A stretch of 62,316 nucleotides of DNA, taken from contig PHFX01000157.1 of the NCBI GenBank assembly GCA_007618135.1, positions 1 through 62,316 on the forward strand, in the 5' to 3' direction. Shown piece after piece: positions 1-10,556 of the stretch (within the stretch, counting starts at the first letter, position 1; each line of letters starts with the position of its first letter). Under the pieces are notes generated by a model that worked only from the letters and a program-made list of their open reading frames with translations, did no database searches and was not told where the DNA came from. The position numbers and the translations under genes were made by a program. This DNA comes from Candidatus Brocadia sp. WS118. GTDB taxonomy: Bacteria; Planctomycetota; Brocadiia; Brocadiales; Brocadiaceae.

Positions 1-220
1 AGCTCGTATTCCTGACATCTCCTTTCTTCCCTACTTCTTCCACCATCTCCATATTCCTCACTTTGGCTTACTTTTGGCATCATGTACCTTAGTATGACAG
101 GGAGACGTCATTTTGTCCAGCAAAAAATTTGTCCAACTGTAAGCGTTTACGGGGGGATTATGGGGGGTAATTGAAATTCCTAAACATGAACTAGGCTGCC
201 TTTGGCAACAACTTTAAATC

Positions 221-298
221 TCCCCTCTAAAAAGAGGGGCCGGGGGTGTGTTATGATATTATGTACACACCCCTTAATCCCCTCTTTCTAGAGGGGAA
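221..298. repeat. G/C-rich double-hairpin dispersed repeat
   Basis: Two CCCCTCT/AGAGGGG hairpins flank a GGGTGTG...CACACCC arm. The same layout recurs at 23491-23625, where it is interrupted by another repeat, and a related form lies at 8941-9005. It is intergenic and non-coding, and is probably a REP or MITE-like element. Confidence 0.75.
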
Positions 299-336
299 TT
301 ACAAAAGATTGAAATTCCTATACCTCAAGACATAAG

Positions 337-417
337 GGTGGATAAAGGCGTTGTTTTTTACGCCGTATCCACCTTCAATATTTTTTGATATGGTGGATTC
401 GCTTCGCTTAATCCACC
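337..417. repeat. Paired GGTGGAT hairpins
   Basis: There are two adjacent inverted repeats: GGTGGATA/TATCCACC (337-373, with an inner GGCGT/ACGCC stem) and GGTGGATT/AATCCACC (392-417). A partial relative, with the GGTGGAT arm and the GGCGT/ACGCC stem, lies at 29113-29143. They are REP-like hairpins with no coding potential. Confidence 0.7.
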
Positions 418-488
418 CTACCGCAAAACCGCTTAATTAAAATGAAAATTCCTATACAATCAAGATACTAAATCGTTTTCGGCATACC

Positions 489-3128
489 TTACTGCATCTC
501 TGTTTTCTGCTCCTTCACCATTGATAAGGAAGTTGACGAGGAGCGCTCTATTCCATCATGAAGATTCCGTTTGATGGCATCGGAGAGCATCTGCAAGTTG
601 ACCGGTTTGGCAACATAATCGTTCATGCCCGCATCAAGACACTTCTCACGGTCGCCCTTCATAGCGTTGGCAGTCATGGCTATTATCGGGATATTATGAT
701 TCCTAACAGATGAATTCTCGTTACGGATGATACGAGTAGCCTCATAACCGTCCAGCTCTGGCATCTGGCAATCCATCAGGACAAGGTTGTAATCCGATCT
801 CTCCAGCGATTCTATGGCCGCCTTCCCATTCGCAACGATATCGGCCGTATACCCGAGTTTCTTCTCCAAAATATGCACAATAACCTTCTGATTGACAACG
901 TTGTCCTCTGCCACGAGGATGCAAAGACTTCGTTTGTGATCCTCGGATAGGGAATAACGCGTAACGATCTGGACTGAGGCCTCTTTACCTGCACTTGCAG
1001 TTGCCCCGGTAATAATTCTGAGACATTCAAACAACTGTGACTGTTTTACCGGCTTGAGCAGATACGCCGCAAATCCCAGCCTCTTAAAATATTCAGCATC
1101 GCCACGCATACCAACCGAAGTGAGTATCGCCAGGATCAGGTATTTGAGTTGCGGATCGGCCTTGATTTCCCTGCACAGTGATTCTCCATCCACATCCGGC
1201 ATACAACGGTCAATCAAGGCAATCTGAAATGGATTGCCATCATGGATAGCCTCATGTAGCTTTTTCATCGCCTCATCAGCCGAGGCAGCCTCATCAACCC
1301 TGCAACACCACGATTCGAGATATGCCCTAAAGATACGCCGGTTCGTTTGATTGTCATCAACTACCAGCACACGCATATTCTCTATGACGCCAGGTTCATA
1401 CGGCAGTCGTTGCCGGACAGAAGGTTGTTTTTCCAGTATTACCGTAAACCAGAACGTTGAGCCCTTACCCTCTTCGCTTTCCACACCTATTTGACCACCC
1501 ATCATCCCGGCAAGCTGTTTGGAAATTGCCAGCCCAAGTCCGGTGCCGCCGTACATCCTGGTGTTGGAAGAATCCACCTGGGAAAAGGACTTGAACAATT
1601 TCTTTATGCGATCGGCAGGAATGCCGATGCCGGTATCTCTGACAGCAAACCGCACGGTTACCTGCGAATCAGTTTCGTTGTCAAGGGTTATGCTGATGGC
1701 GACCTCGCCGTCTTTCGTGAATTTTATGGCGTTGTTAATAAGGTTAGTTAACACCTGTCGCAACCGGCCAGGGTCTCCCCGCAAAAGCGAAGGAACTTCC
1801 GGATCGATAAAATAAGAAATTTCCAGACCTTTCTTCTCTGCCACGACAACCAGGATATCGATGGTGCTTTCCACAGTAATACGTAGATCGAAGTCAATGT
1901 TCTCTATCTCCAGTTTACCAGACTCTATCTTGGAAAAATCCAGGATATCATTGATAATGGACAACAAGGAGTTGGCACAATTGCGAATCGTCTTTGCATA
2001 ATCATGCTGATCCTGAGTCAATTCCGTATCGAGCAACAGATCAGACATACCTATGATACCGTTCATCGGCGTACGTATTTCATGGCTCATGTTGGCAAGA
2101 AATTCACCCTTGGCACGGCTGGCTTCATCAGCCAACTTCCTAGCCTTTTCCAACTCATTATTCTTTTCTTCAACATTCTCTTTTTGTATTTCAAGTTCTT
2201 CATAGTAATGCAATAACTCTTTGTGTCGTAACTGCAATTCTTCCTCAGCTTGCTTTAGACCGGTAATATCATTGAAAATCTCCAAAATCGCCTTTTTCCC
2301 TTTATATACTAAACCTACATGCGTTATCTGAAATACCTTCCCACCCAAGATATCTTCTGATTCTATAGCTTCTGTCTTTCCTGTTCTCACGCCTTCTTTC
2401 AGGAAACAATTCTCGCACTGCTTTTTGTTGTCACGGTAAATATTCCAGCATTTTTCCCCTCTTATTTTTTTACCCAGAAGGGTTTCAAATTTTTTGCTCA
2501 CATAGAGGATATTGCCTTCCTCGTCTACAATATCCAAACCAAAGGGAAGAGAACCAACAAGGGTTTGATTGAAATCACTAAACTCTTGTAGTTCTTCATC
2601 CGCTTTTTTACGCTCGGTAACATCCTGAACCGTTCCGTTCATCTGGATTGCCTTATCTGTGTTATCAAAATGGATTTCACCCTGTCCATGGACAAAGCGT
2701 ATCGAACCATCTGGTAAAATTATTCGAAAGTCAATGCTGTGAGGTTTCTTCTCATATATGGACTCATTAACAGATTTTTTCACAAACTCTCTATCTCCGG
2801 GATAAACGGAATTAAGGAATGCTTCATACGTTACAGCAAATGTCTGACGAATTAAACCAAAAATGCGATAGGTCTCATCAGACCACCATAGTGTATTTTT
2901 TACTATGTCCCATTCCCAATTCCCAATGTGGGCAATTCGTTGAGCATTGGCGAGGCGTGCTTCGCTCTTCCTTAATGATTCCTCCACACGCTTGCGCTCC
3001 GATAGTTCTCCATATAATTTATCTGCTTGTTCAAGTGCAGTTTTTTCGTATGCCTCTAGTAACTGCTCAAAAGCAGCTATTTGAGACCTAAGGTATTGAA
3101 TTTCTGTGTTTTCAGTACTATTTTCCAT
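489..3128 (-). CDS. Hybrid sensor histidine kinase (2 PAS, HisKA, HATPase, 2 receivers)
   Basis: A soluble hybrid sensor kinase of 879 residues with no membrane segment. In order it has an N-terminal coiled coil, a PAS/PAC domain (about residues 65-175), a second PAS domain (about 185-290) with Cys-Trp-Asn-Ile and Cys-x-x-Cys, a coiled coil, a dimerisation domain with the phospho-acceptor His in SHEIRTP (about 349), an ATPase domain with DTGIGIP and GGTGLGL, and two receiver domains with LIDRCMP (about 640) and LMDCQMP (about 786). It should autophosphorylate and pass phosphate to its own receivers; no DNA-binding output is present. The ATG at 3128 is chosen over a start at 3170 because AAAGAG lies 9 bases upstream and the longer form overlaps the preceding gene by 23 bases. 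The Cys-bearing PAS might sense redox state or bind a metal (inference). Confidence 0.93.
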   Translation of the reverse strand: MENSTENTEIQYLRSQIAAFEQLLEAYEKTALEQADKLYGELSERKRVEESLRKSEARLANAQRIAHIGNWEWDIVKNTLWWSDETYRIFGLIRQTFAVTYEAFLNSVYPGDREFVKKSVNESIYEKKPHSIDFRIILPDGSIRFVHGQGEIHFDNTDKAIQMNGTVQDVTERKKADEELQEFSDFNQTLVGSLPFGLDIVDEEGNILYVSKKFETLLGKKIRGEKCWNIYRDNKKQCENCFLKEGVRTGKTEAIESEDILGGKVFQITHVGLVYKGKKAILEIFNDITGLKQAEEELQLRHKELLHYYEELEIQKENVEEKNNELEKARKLADEASRAKGEFLANMSHEIRTPMNGIIGMSDLLLDTELTQDQHDYAKTIRNCANSLLSIINDILDFSKIESGKLEIENIDFDLRITVESTIDILVVVAEKKGLEISYFIDPEVPSLLRGDPGRLRQVLTNLINNAIKFTKDGEVAISITLDNETDSQVTVRFAVRDTGIGIPADRIKKLFKSFSQVDSSNTRMYGGTGLGLAISKQLAGMMGGQIGVESEEGKGSTFWFTVILEKQPSVRQRLPYEPGVIENMRVLVVDDNQTNRRIFRAYLESWCCRVDEAASADEAMKKLHEAIHDGNPFQIALIDRCMPDVDGESLCREIKADPQLKYLILAILTSVGMRGDAEYFKRLGFAAYLLKPVKQSQLFECLRIITGATASAGKEASVQIVTRYSLSEDHKRSLCILVAEDNVVNQKVIVHILEKKLGYTADIVANGKAAIESLERSDYNLVLMDCQMPELDGYEATRIIRNENSSVRNHNIPIIAMTANAMKGDREKCLDAGMNDYVAKPVNLQMLSDAIKRNLHDGIERSSSTSLSMVKEQKTEMQ

Positions 3129-3147
3129 AATAACAATCTCTTTCCGT

Positions 3148-3897
3148 TCATGCAAATACCGTATTTTCAAATGGCAATACTGCTATTTTCATATTTAGTG
3201 ACAGGGTCTTGAAATAATTGGCAATCTCCTTCGAGACAGGAACCTTAAGGAACATAACAACTGTAAAAATATCTCCTGATGGGAGTAATCCGCCGAACCC
3301 TAAAACGGATTTTATACCGTAGGGAATGACAAATTCTTTTTGCGTTGGAATGTAAGGACTGCCGGGCGCCTCGGATACATGGAAGACGTTATAGGTCTTC
3401 TGTCCAGCATCCAAGAGAAGTTTTGGGTCCGGTTTGATAACCATGCTTATACTTAATCCCAATTGTATAATAAGGGTCCGGATCATCGGGATATGATGAA
3501 TAGCCTGTTCGCTCGGCAATGGAATTGCTTTGTGCCCCTTTGAGGTTTTCCTGGAATTCCACTCCGGGTTTTCCCCAGCTGTAGCCAGGAGAGTCAGGCA
3601 TTTCATGTCTGGTGAAAAAGAGTAGTCCCCCAGCATACTCCTTGAAAAGTTTTGAAGTTCGTCATCAAGTTTTTCGTAAGTATGGGTTTTGAAAAAACGA
3701 ACCAAAGAACATGCCCGATTCCCGCTTTCCCCATCGATCAGGTTATTGTACAAATAGTGAACAGTCCTATTAGCTACATCTTCCATGTTTTTAGCGCCTT
3801 TTCCAATATTGCGCAGGATTCTCCCACATTCAGTCATATCACGTATAGTAAAATTTATTAAGTCATAGCTCTTAGACTTTTCATTTTGAGTATTCAT
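3148..3897 (-). CDS. Conserved sensor-partner protein, function unknown
   Basis: A 249-residue soluble protein ending 20 bases before the hybrid kinase start, so the two are probably co-transcribed. It has no signal peptide or membrane helix. Recognisable stretches include [11 protein letters not shown] near the N-terminus, [22 protein letters not shown] and [11 protein letters not shown] toward the C-terminus. I recall this type of protein next to or fused with PAS kinases and phosphatases, where it may be a GAF-like sensory module; that role is inference. The kinase neighbour suggests it supplies or modulates an input signal. Length and frame look intact. Confidence 0.75.
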   Translation of the reverse strand: MNTQNEKSKSYDLINFTIRDMTECGRILRNIGKGAKNMEDVANRTVHYLYNNLIDGESGNRACSLVRFFKTHTYEKLDDELQNFSRSMLGDYSFSPDMKCLTLLATAGENPEWNSRKTSKGHKAIPLPSEQAIHHIPMIRTLIIQLGLSISMVIKPDPKLLLDAGQKTYNVFHVSEAPGSPYIPTQKEFVIPYGIKSVLGFGGLLPSGDIFTVVMFLKVPVSKEIANYFKTLSLNMKIAVLPFENTVFA

Positions 3898-4040
3898 AAT
3901 TCGTTTTTATCCACTATGAATTCAACAATTTCTTGTTGCAACACCCACTGCTTGATTTTATTTCATCAGAATTATGGAACAATTTACCAAGTTTTTTATT
4001 TTTTTGCATCTCTTCACCCTAACCCGAACGAGTCGGAATG

Positions 4041-4097
4041 CGTAGCGCGGGTGGTTTATCCCCCGCCAAAGGCCGACCACAAGGGATCGGCGCTACG
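4041..4097. repeat. Inverted repeat before sensor operon
   Basis: The arms CGTAGCGC (4041-4048) and GCGCTACG (4090-4097) enclose a G/C-rich loop followed by a T-run. It could act as a plus-strand terminator or be another dispersed hairpin. It lies in the 261-base gap between the sensor operon and the TPR gene. Confidence 0.5.
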
Positions 4098-4158
4098 TTT
4101 TTTGTCAAAAATGTAAAAATATATTTTGAAAGACACTAAATTATCAGGTTTGTACCGC

Positions 4159-4599
4159 TCAGTGATATTCCGTGTATTTCTGTGTCGAACCTTTACTATT
4201 TTTCTTTAGGAGTACGACAAAGTGTTTTTCTGCCTCTCTGTACCGCTGCTGATTGTGAAGTTCAATGGCAAGCCACAATCTTACACTCCGGTCATCCGGT
4301 GTTATTTTTATCATGGTATTCAAGACCTTTATCGCTTCTTTTCTCTTTTCCACCCTTATTAAAATTTTCCCGAGGCAATAGTATGAATTGATTTCCTTTC
4401 GGCCTGGCACTTTTCTTATCATAGCGTTGTAGAGCATCATGACCTTATCAGCATCAGGGGACTCATTGTTCTTGTACAGTGATTGTAAAAGGATCTCATT
4501 TTTATAAACCCATTGAAAAGCGCCCCAGCATATTCCAATATAGAGAAGGAAGAAGGTTACAATGAACCACTTGCTGCGAATGAGTTTGATTGAGTTCAT
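4159..4599 (-). CDS. Membrane-anchored TPR protein
   Basis: A 146-residue protein with a short basic N-terminus, one hydrophobic helix (about residues 12-30) and then about two to three TPR-like helical hairpins (YYCLGKILIRVEKR, LWLAIELHNQQRYREAEKHF). It is probably anchored in the cytoplasmic membrane with the TPR part outside. It starts 17 bases after the PilZ fragment stop, so it belongs to the glycosyltransferase-PilZ operon and may scaffold polysaccharide synthesis or export (inference). No enzymatic motif is seen. Confidence 0.75.
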   Translation of the reverse strand: MNSIKLIRSKWFIVTFFLLYIGICWGAFQWVYKNEILLQSLYKNNESPDADKVMMLYNAMIRKVPGRKEINSYYCLGKILIRVEKRKEAIKVLNTMIKITPDDRSVRLWLAIELHNQQRYREAEKHFVVLLKKNSKGSTQKYTEYH

Positions 4600-4616
4600 A
4601 GGTAATATTATTGCTC

Positions 4617-5288
4617 CTATGTGCCGGTAAGATGTAAAAGGATCGTTTTTGAATCCCCGGAGATATTGATAAATTTGACGCCTATAAAATAAGAATGCCC
4701 ACCTGCGACTTCCCTTTGTTGTGCGATTTTGCCTTTTGCAAAAAAGATTCCTGATGGCGTGAAAACCTCCATGTCCAGTATTTCTTCCGCTTCTACGGGC
4801 ATGAAACTGATAAAAGAGAGGCCGGAGGCGCTAAGATCATTGGTGACAACGGTTAGCATAATTTTGCCATTGGTTCGAACAATAAGGGGAAGGTTTATTT
4901 TTCTCCGGACATGTTTTCTGAACTTTTCGTGGCTATAACACTTAAAAATCAGTTTTACAAAAAAGGATGGTTTTCTACCAAAGGTATGGCGAAACCGGGG
5001 AAGGAGCGTGTTAAAGCAGTACAAATTCATCAATTCAATGTTTTCCTTACTTAATTCCTCAAATTTGACTCCGTGGACAAACATGCCGTGATGGTAACCT
5101 TCGTTACGCATGAAAAGGACAGACGCATGACATTGCAAAATTTTCTGGCCAAGGTAAAGGGAAAGAGAGATGTTTCTCTTAACCGGCAGCGGGACAAAGG
5201 TAATCAGGGAAATGCCAAATTCATTCATATCTTTTGTGACTCCCAGACCGCTTATTGAATCCACACCGCCAGATAAAAGAAAAATCAA
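4617..5288 (-). pseudogene. PilZ-domain 3' half of broken glycosyltransferase
   Basis: A frame opening with TTG at 5288 that encodes the C-terminal PilZ-like region of a BcsA-like protein. From GLGVTKDMNEFGIS onward it matches the last third of the intact paralogue at 6379-8622, including NDLSASGLSF, the PilZ D/NxSxxG signature. It overlaps the upstream half by 68 bases in a different frame, and no Shine-Dalgarno site precedes it. About 140 codons that in the paralogue encode the late membrane helices and the start of the PilZ region are missing at the junction. It could still be translated as a free PilZ protein, but the simplest reading is a decayed half-gene. Confidence 0.75.
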
Positions 5289-6357
5289 AGGATTGTATAG
5301 GATTTAATCCCGCAAAAACTGCAATGGATGGTATCGTAAGATAGATTGCTTTGGGGAATCCAAAAAGCCAGCCGAAAATCGTAGAGGAAAAACAGATTCT
5401 CTGGGGAATGGTCAGCCCTTTTTTAAACAGAGGGTTACATTTAAAAAACATGCCCATATTCCCTTCTGCCCAACGGAGCTGCTGAACATGATAGTTCTTC
5501 AGGTCTTTGGCTGCAAGTTCGTTTGAGAGCACCTCGTTATGGTAAACCCCATTCCAGCCACGCGAGTAAAGGAGAATGGTTGTATGGAGATCCTCGGTAA
5601 TACTTCCTGTGGCAAATCCCCCTATATCTTCAAGCGCCTTTTTCCGAAATACCGCTGCCGTTCCAGCAAAAAAGGCAGAATTCCAGTAATCCCGCCCCGG
5701 CATAATCAAGCGGTAAAAGAGATTTTGCTCTGTCCAGGATTTTCTCTTTTCCATGCTGATCCTGAACTGAAATGAGTCTACATTATAGTAATTATGGGGG
5801 GTTTGAACGAAGGCAACCTTCTGATCGTGAAAATAACCAAGGGTTTTATCCAGAAAATCAGGCTGAGGGACGCAGTCCGTATCGAGAATCACCACAAATT
5901 CCCCACGGGTTAATTGCAGTGCATAGTTGAGATTTCCTGCTTTGGCATGAGTTCTTTCTTTTCTGGCAATATATGCACAGCCCCATTCTTCAGCTTTTAT
6001 TCGTAATTCAGGGCGATTTCCATCATCCAGGATATATATCTGATGAGGATAGCTTATGTGTGCACAGCCAAGCACCGTTTTTCTTATAACAGGGACATCC
6101 TCATTGTAGGTAGGGATGTAGATATCTACCGTTACGTTGGAAAGAGCAGGAGGCGCTTTCCTCTCGCGTGGATTCCATAACTGAAAGGCAAAGAGAAATA
6201 TGGAAATAAAACCATGAACATCCGCGTAAAAAAAACTCAGGGAAAGGATTAAGGCGTCCGGATTGATGGTAAATCGGATCCGATACACAAGATAATACAA
6301 ATACACACTTAAAATAAAAATGATCACAACCTGATATTTTAATTGTTTTATTTGCAT
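5221..6357 (-). pseudogene. Truncated BcsA-like family 2 glycosyltransferase (5' half)
   Basis: Encodes 378 residues: two N-terminal membrane helices and a cytoplasmic GT2 domain whose catalytic motifs survive (DDGNRPEL, DTDCVPQP, TEDLHTT and QQLRW). It starts 21 bases after the intact paralogue. After SFDFSFIWR it leaves the family frame and ends with 14 unrelated residues. Compared with the paralogue, about 430 bases are deleted and the frame shifts by one base, separating catalytic core from PilZ regulation and removing the remaining channel helices. It is most likely non-functional for polymer translocation. Confidence 0.8.
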
Positions 6358-6378
6358 GTTTCTCTATGCAACATCCCT

Positions 6379-8622
6379 TCAATTCTTTCCGTTTGCAGCA
6401 ATCTTTAACCACCGGACGAATCTCTCTTTATCGTCACTTCCAGCACCCCTTAAACGTAGCTCTTCTGACTGGCCAAAAAAATGAGTAAATTTGACGCCCA
6501 CGAAATAAGAATTTTCAGACACGATTTCCCTCATTTGCATTATCTCCCCTTCTGCAAAAAGTTTCCCAAATGGCGTTATAATCTCCATATGCAGCAGCGT
6601 GCCTGTCGCCAACGGGATATAACTCGTAAATGAAAGCCCGGAAATACTGACATCATTCGTAACCACCAGAAGAGAAGATTTGCCATGATTGTAAATAACA
6701 AGAGGAATCGTTATTTTTTTCCGAACATGCCTCCGAAACCGTTCGTGATGATAAAACCTGAAAACCAGTCTTAAAAAGACGGATGGCTTTTTTCCGAATC
6801 TCTGAAGAAATCTGGGCAGGATAGTGTTGAAGCAGTATACACTAATCACATCCATCTCCTCTCTGCTTAAACCTTCAAACTTCAGGCCGTAAATAAACAT
6901 TTTTTCATGGAGGTAGTTGGTTAGATGACTTGAATGGGCTGTATAAAGAATGGTGGCCTTACATGTTACCGTTCTTTCATTCAGATAGAGAGAAAGCAAG
7001 ACCGGTTTGTCCAATGGCAAAGGAGTAAAAGTGACCAGGGATATCCCGTGCTCGTTAAGGTCTCTGCTGATTCCTACATTGCCCAACGAAACCGCATCGG
7101 ACGGTACAGAATATCGTACCGGTATCGCTCCGATGAACCGGAAATCCTTGCGCTTAAAGTATGGCCTGGTAACCAGTTCAATTCCAGACACGGCCAGAAA
7201 TCCATTCACGAAGCTCCAGAAGATGGCAACACCAATACCCATAAAATCGGGAGATATACCATAATAGAGTTTTAATCCCCCCCATGCAATTCCACCAAAA
7301 CAGATAAGACACAAGAGAGATTGAGGAATAATTTCTAAAATATTGGTAGATGCCTGAAGACCTTTCCCGGTGACTTTGAATACCGATTTTCGCCGTACTA
7401 AATTCTTCAAAGCTGCCTTAATGAAGATAAAGAAATTCATCATGAGATAAGATTCGTCATATCTGATTTTTCCATATCCACGGCAGGCAAACTTGAACCC
7501 AAGGAGGATCACACCAAGAAACATCACATATCTCCATATAAAGGAGAAATCAAATGATCCTATAGGATAGCCACCCGAGAGGATCATAATAGGCGGCAAA
7601 ATAAAGTAGATAAGTTTCGGGAACCCAATAAGCCAACCAAAAATGACGGCAAAAAAACAGATTCTCTGGGGAATTGTTAAACCTCTGATAAATAAAGGAT
7701 TATTTACAAAAAACAACCCGATATTTCCTTCTGCCCAGCGCAGCACCTGTGTGTGGTAGTTTTTCAGATCCTTTGCCGCAAGCCCATTTGATAATACTTC
7801 ATTATGATAAATCCCCTTCCAGCCATGTGAATACAGGAGAATAGTCGTATTGATATCTTCCGTAATATTTCCGGTGGCAATGCCACCGATATCGTTCAAG
7901 GCTCGCTTCCTGAATACCGCTGCGCTGCCGGTAAAAAAGGTCGAATTCCAATTGTCTCTGCAGGGCATCATGAGCTTATAAAAAATATCCTGTTCGTTCC
8001 AGGATTGTTCTTTTTTCTTATTGATTCTGAATTGGAATGAATCAACATTATAATAATTGTGAGGAGTTTGAACGAAGGCAACCTTTGGGTCATGAAAATA
8101 ACCAATCGTCCTGTCGAGAAAATTCGGCTGAGGAACAAAATCTGCATCAAAGATAACCACATAATCGCCGTCCGTGTGTTGGAGTGCGTTATTTAAATTT
8201 CCAGCCTTGGCATCTTTCCTTTCCTTCCTGGCAATGTATTTACATCCCCAGCTTTCAGCTTCTTTTGCCAATTCAGGACGATTCCCATCGTCCAGGATAT
8301 ATGTTGTGTGAGGATATTGTATCTTGGCACAACTCAGTGCGGTTTTTCGCAGGATGGAAATATCTTCATTATAGGTAGGAATGTAGATGTCTACTGATAA
8401 CCCAGGGATTGGTGAAGGCCATTTTCTCTTTGCCGGCTTCCATATTTGAAAGAAAAAAAGAAGTAAGGCAAGAAAACCATGAGCCTCTGCATAAAAAAAC
8501 CCAATTGAAAGAATAAAGGACTCCGGATTAATCGTGTAACGAATCCGGTATATGAGATAATAAAGATATACCCCTAGGGTTATGACAATTGCAGCCTGAT
8601 ATGGTGTATGTCGAAATTTCAA
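6379..8622 (-). CDS. Cellulose-synthase-like glycosyltransferase with PilZ domains
   Basis: A 747-residue membrane protein. Two N-terminal helices (about 10-65) are followed by a GT2 domain with DDGNRPEL, DADFVPQP, TEDINTT and QVLRW (the QxxRW processive-synthase motif), then several membrane helices (about 335-500) and two tandem PilZ-like segments (RDLNEHGISL and RKKITIPL...NDVSISGLSF). It should polymerise an exopolysaccharide from a nucleotide sugar and extrude it across the inner membrane under c-di-GMP control, like BcsA; the sugar cannot be told. The start is a TTG with no clear Shine-Dalgarno site, so a slightly different start is possible. It heads an operon with its broken duplicate and a TPR protein. 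Confidence 0.88.
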   Translation of the reverse strand: MKFRHTPYQAAIVITLGVYLYYLIYRIRYTINPESFILSIGFFYAEAHGFLALLLFFFQIWKPAKRKWPSPIPGLSVDIYIPTYNEDISILRKTALSCAKIQYPHTTYILDDGNRPELAKEAESWGCKYIARKERKDAKAGNLNNALQHTDGDYVVIFDADFVPQPNFLDRTIGYFHDPKVAFVQTPHNYYNVDSFQFRINKKKEQSWNEQDIFYKLMMPCRDNWNSTFFTGSAAVFRKRALNDIGGIATGNITEDINTTILLYSHGWKGIYHNEVLSNGLAAKDLKNYHTQVLRWAEGNIGLFFVNNPLFIRGLTIPQRICFFAVIFGWLIGFPKLIYFILPPIMILSGGYPIGSFDFSFIWRYVMFLGVILLGFKFACRGYGKIRYDESYLMMNFFIFIKAALKNLVRRKSVFKVTGKGLQASTNILEIIPQSLLCLICFGGIAWGGLKLYYGISPDFMGIGVAIFWSFVNGFLAVSGIELVTRPYFKRKDFRFIGAIPVRYSVPSDAVSLGNVGISRDLNEHGISLVTFTPLPLDKPVLLSLYLNERTVTCKATILYTAHSSHLTNYLHEKMFIYGLKFEGLSREEMDVISVYCFNTILPRFLQRFGKKPSVFLRLVFRFYHHERFRRHVRKKITIPLVIYNHGKSSLLVVTNDVSISGLSFTSYIPLATGTLLHMEIITPFGKLFAEGEIMQMREIVSENSYFVGVKFTHFFGQSEELRLRGAGSDDKERFVRWLKIAANGKN

Positions 8623-9137
8623 ACGATGTTGATTTATTTTTAAACAAATTTTTGGACAAATTGTTTATTTATTACACAAAATTATGAACAAATCATTTTT
8701 AAGTTTAATTAATATGCAAACGGAAGTCCTAAATTTCGTGTTAATGGACAACAGGGTACTTTTCGTTCTCGTATGAATATGGTAGAAATGAGGGATATTT
8801 TGTTTTATACTCTTAAGCGAATACTACAATTGCCCTTGAATCCGGGTAGCGTCTTGCCGTGGGCACTTTCAGGGATTTTCACACTTTCGCAATATAAATT
8901 AGGTTGGGTTTTAAAAGACAAAAACCCAACGACTTTTTACCCACCCCTAAATCCCCTCCCAAGAGGGGACTTCTCAAATTCCCCTCTTGAGAGGGGCAAG
9001 GGGTGTGTTCATTCATAGATTAACAAAAAAAGAATTGAAATTCCTTAACATTAAATTAGGCCTTCGGCTACTTTCCCCCCTGTTTCCTCCCGTAAACGGG
9101 GGGATTATGGGGGGTATTTGAAATTCCTTAACATTAA
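8623..9137. other. Repeat-rich intergenic region
   Basis: An AT-rich stretch (8623-8770) precedes a CCCCTC hairpin repeat (8941-9005). Divergent promoters for the flanking genes should lie here, but I see no clear consensus pair. The reading frame at 8773-9018 runs into the repeat and is not supported as a gene. Confidence 0.55.
9035..9125. repeat. Dispersed CCCCCC-type repeat
   Basis: This repeat contains TAGGCCTTCGGCTACTTTC, then a C6/G6-rich hairpin and a GAAATTCC end. The same element, inverted, lies at 33505-33582, and a partial copy lies at 147-180. It is non-coding. Confidence 0.75.
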
Positions 9138-9210
9138 AGTAGGGGCGAAGCATTTGCTATAATTGTCATGAACGCTTTCAGAGCAAAACGGGCAAATGCT
9201 TCGCCCCTAC
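9138..9210. repeat. 20-base perfect inverted repeat
   Basis: The arm at 9138-9157 and the arm at 9191-9210 are perfect reverse complements (AGTAGGGGCGAAGC... and ...GCTTCGCCCCTACT) around a 33-base loop. It lies directly upstream of the flavoprotein gene, and an ATG inside the loop gives a spurious longer reading frame. A large hairpin here could affect expression of the downstream gene. Confidence 0.8.
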
Positions 9211-9284
9211 TCTGCACGACAAATATTACAATTATGGAAAATTTTAAAAAAAACTACCTTGTTACCAAAAGGAGGTATCTTTCA

Positions 9285-10340
9285 TTGGTATTGAAATACG
9301 ATGTGGTAGTTGTGGGTGCCGGGCCATCCGGTGCAGCCACAGTCAGGGGACTGGTAAATGAAGGATTCAAAGTCCTGGTAATAGAAAAAAAGAAACTACC
9401 CCGATATAAGATCTGTTCTGGCATTATTTTCAAAAAATCACAAGAGCTCACTAGAAAATATTTTGGTGAAATTCCCCATGCAGCCTATGCTACTCCAAAT
9501 TTTTTACAAGGGGTAAGGTTTTGGGATCGACAGGGACATTTTACCGATTGGTCCTTTAGCAAAGATGGAGATGGCGCTCCCAACATATGGCGGTCTGAGT
9601 ATGATTACTGGCTTATTAAAAATTCAGGGGCTGAAGTATGGGATTGTTGCAGCCTGAAGGGATTTACTACTTCAGCTAATCATGTATCCCTGGAATGTTA
9701 TCATGCAGCCAGGAACGAAAAGAAAGAAATACAATGCAAGTACTTAATAAGCGCGGAAGGCGGCAGGTCATTAATCAGGGCAAGACTGGATCCCGATTTT
9801 GAAAAGAGCCTGAAATGGTTTGTCGCATATCAGAATTACTACGAAGGACACTCTGATGTGGATCCTTGTTTTTATCACGGTTTTCTCGACTCTCAATACG
9901 GCGACGTGTATGCATGGTTTAATGTAAAGGACGGTCTGCAAATTTTTGGCACAGCGATAAAAATGGGCAATAAACTCTATTCCTGCCTGAACAATTACAC
10001 GGAAATGCTGAAAAATAAGTTTGGCTTACAGCTCACAAAGCTGGTAAGAAAAGCCGGTTGCCTGGGTAATGATATGTGCACAACTGGCAGGTTTTATTTG
10101 GGAAAGGGAAATGTGCTGCTGGTTGGAGAAGCAGCGGGATTTCTGAATGCATTTGGGGAAGGGATTTCATGCGCATTATCAACCGGACTATCAGCTGCAG
10201 AGGCGATCAGCAAAGGTATACGATCAGGAGACGACACGCTTGAGTTGTATACCGAATTAACAAGACAGGAAAGAAGGCAGACCGCTGTGTCATGGAAGTT
10301 AGGCGCTAAGATCGCCGGCAGAAATCTGATGCCATTATAA
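9285..10340 (+). CDS. Geranylgeranyl-reductase-family FAD oxidoreductase
   Basis: A 351-residue flavoprotein with the Rossmann FAD motif VVVVGAGPSGAAT at its N-terminus, an acidic end of the second strand (LVIEKK), the family YKICSGII segment and the second FAD motif LLVGEAAGFLNAFGEGI. Family members reduce isoprenoid double bonds (for example geranylgeranyl lipids) or modify related substrates. The TTG at 9285 is chosen because AAGGAGG ends 9 bases upstream. A longer frame from 9168 would begin inside a dispersed inverted repeat. The next gene, 216 bases on, is uppP, which acts on a polyprenyl carrier, so an isoprenoid substrate is plausible but unproven. No membrane helix is seen. Confidence 0.85.
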   Translation: MVLKYDVVVVGAGPSGAATVRGLVNEGFKVLVIEKKKLPRYKICSGIIFKKSQELTRKYFGEIPHAAYATPNFLQGVRFWDRQGHFTDWSFSKDGDGAPNIWRSEYDYWLIKNSGAEVWDCCSLKGFTTSANHVSLECYHAARNEKKEIQCKYLISAEGGRSLIRARLDPDFEKSLKWFVAYQNYYEGHSDVDPCFYHGFLDSQYGDVYAWFNVKDGLQIFGTAIKMGNKLYSCLNNYTEMLKNKFGLQLTKLVRKAGCLGNDMCTTGRFYLGKGNVLLVGEAAGFLNAFGEGISCALSTGLSAAEAISKGIRSGDDTLELYTELTRQERRQTAVSWKLGAKIAGRNLMPL

Positions 10341-10431
10341 TGGGGTGCATACTAAATGTTTAGGAATTTCAAAGTTGTTGCAGAGCGAAGATTTTTTTCG
10401 TTCTCCATTGAAAAGCAGTACGCCGAATATC

Positions 10432-10489
10432 GAACAAGGAATGGTGAATGATGAAGTATTTTAACTTCACTATTCAACATTCCTTGTTC
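10432..10489. repeat. Long hairpin (GAACAAGGAATG type)
   Basis: Arms at 10432-10449 and 10472-10489 pair at 17 of 18 positions, and the loop holds a further GAAGT/ACTTC stem. It lies between the flavoprotein gene and uppP and may be a dispersed repeat serving as a terminator or a processing site. Confidence 0.7.
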
Positions 10490-10556
10490 TGCGGTTCGAT
10501 CTTCTCTTTAAATAAACCGCCGAAGGCCCAATTAATATCACGAAAGGACTGAATGC

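Larger units (their letters stand above)
1..488. other. Left-edge intergenic region with repeats
   Basis: No convincing gene is seen. The stretch carries several dispersed hairpin repeats, listed separately. Positions 1-83 on the minus strand are open in two frames and run off the window edge, so a gene start there cannot be excluded. Confidence 0.6.

Noticed and set aside
1-83. Possible start of a minus-strand gene at the left edge
   Set aside because: Two frames are open over only 83 bases; neither can be recognised.
8773-9018. 81-residue frame
   Set aside because: Its second half is a CCCCTC hairpin repeat.
9168-9284. Longer N-terminus of the flavoprotein gene
   Set aside because: It begins inside a dispersed inverted repeat, and a strong ribosome site marks the TTG at 9285.
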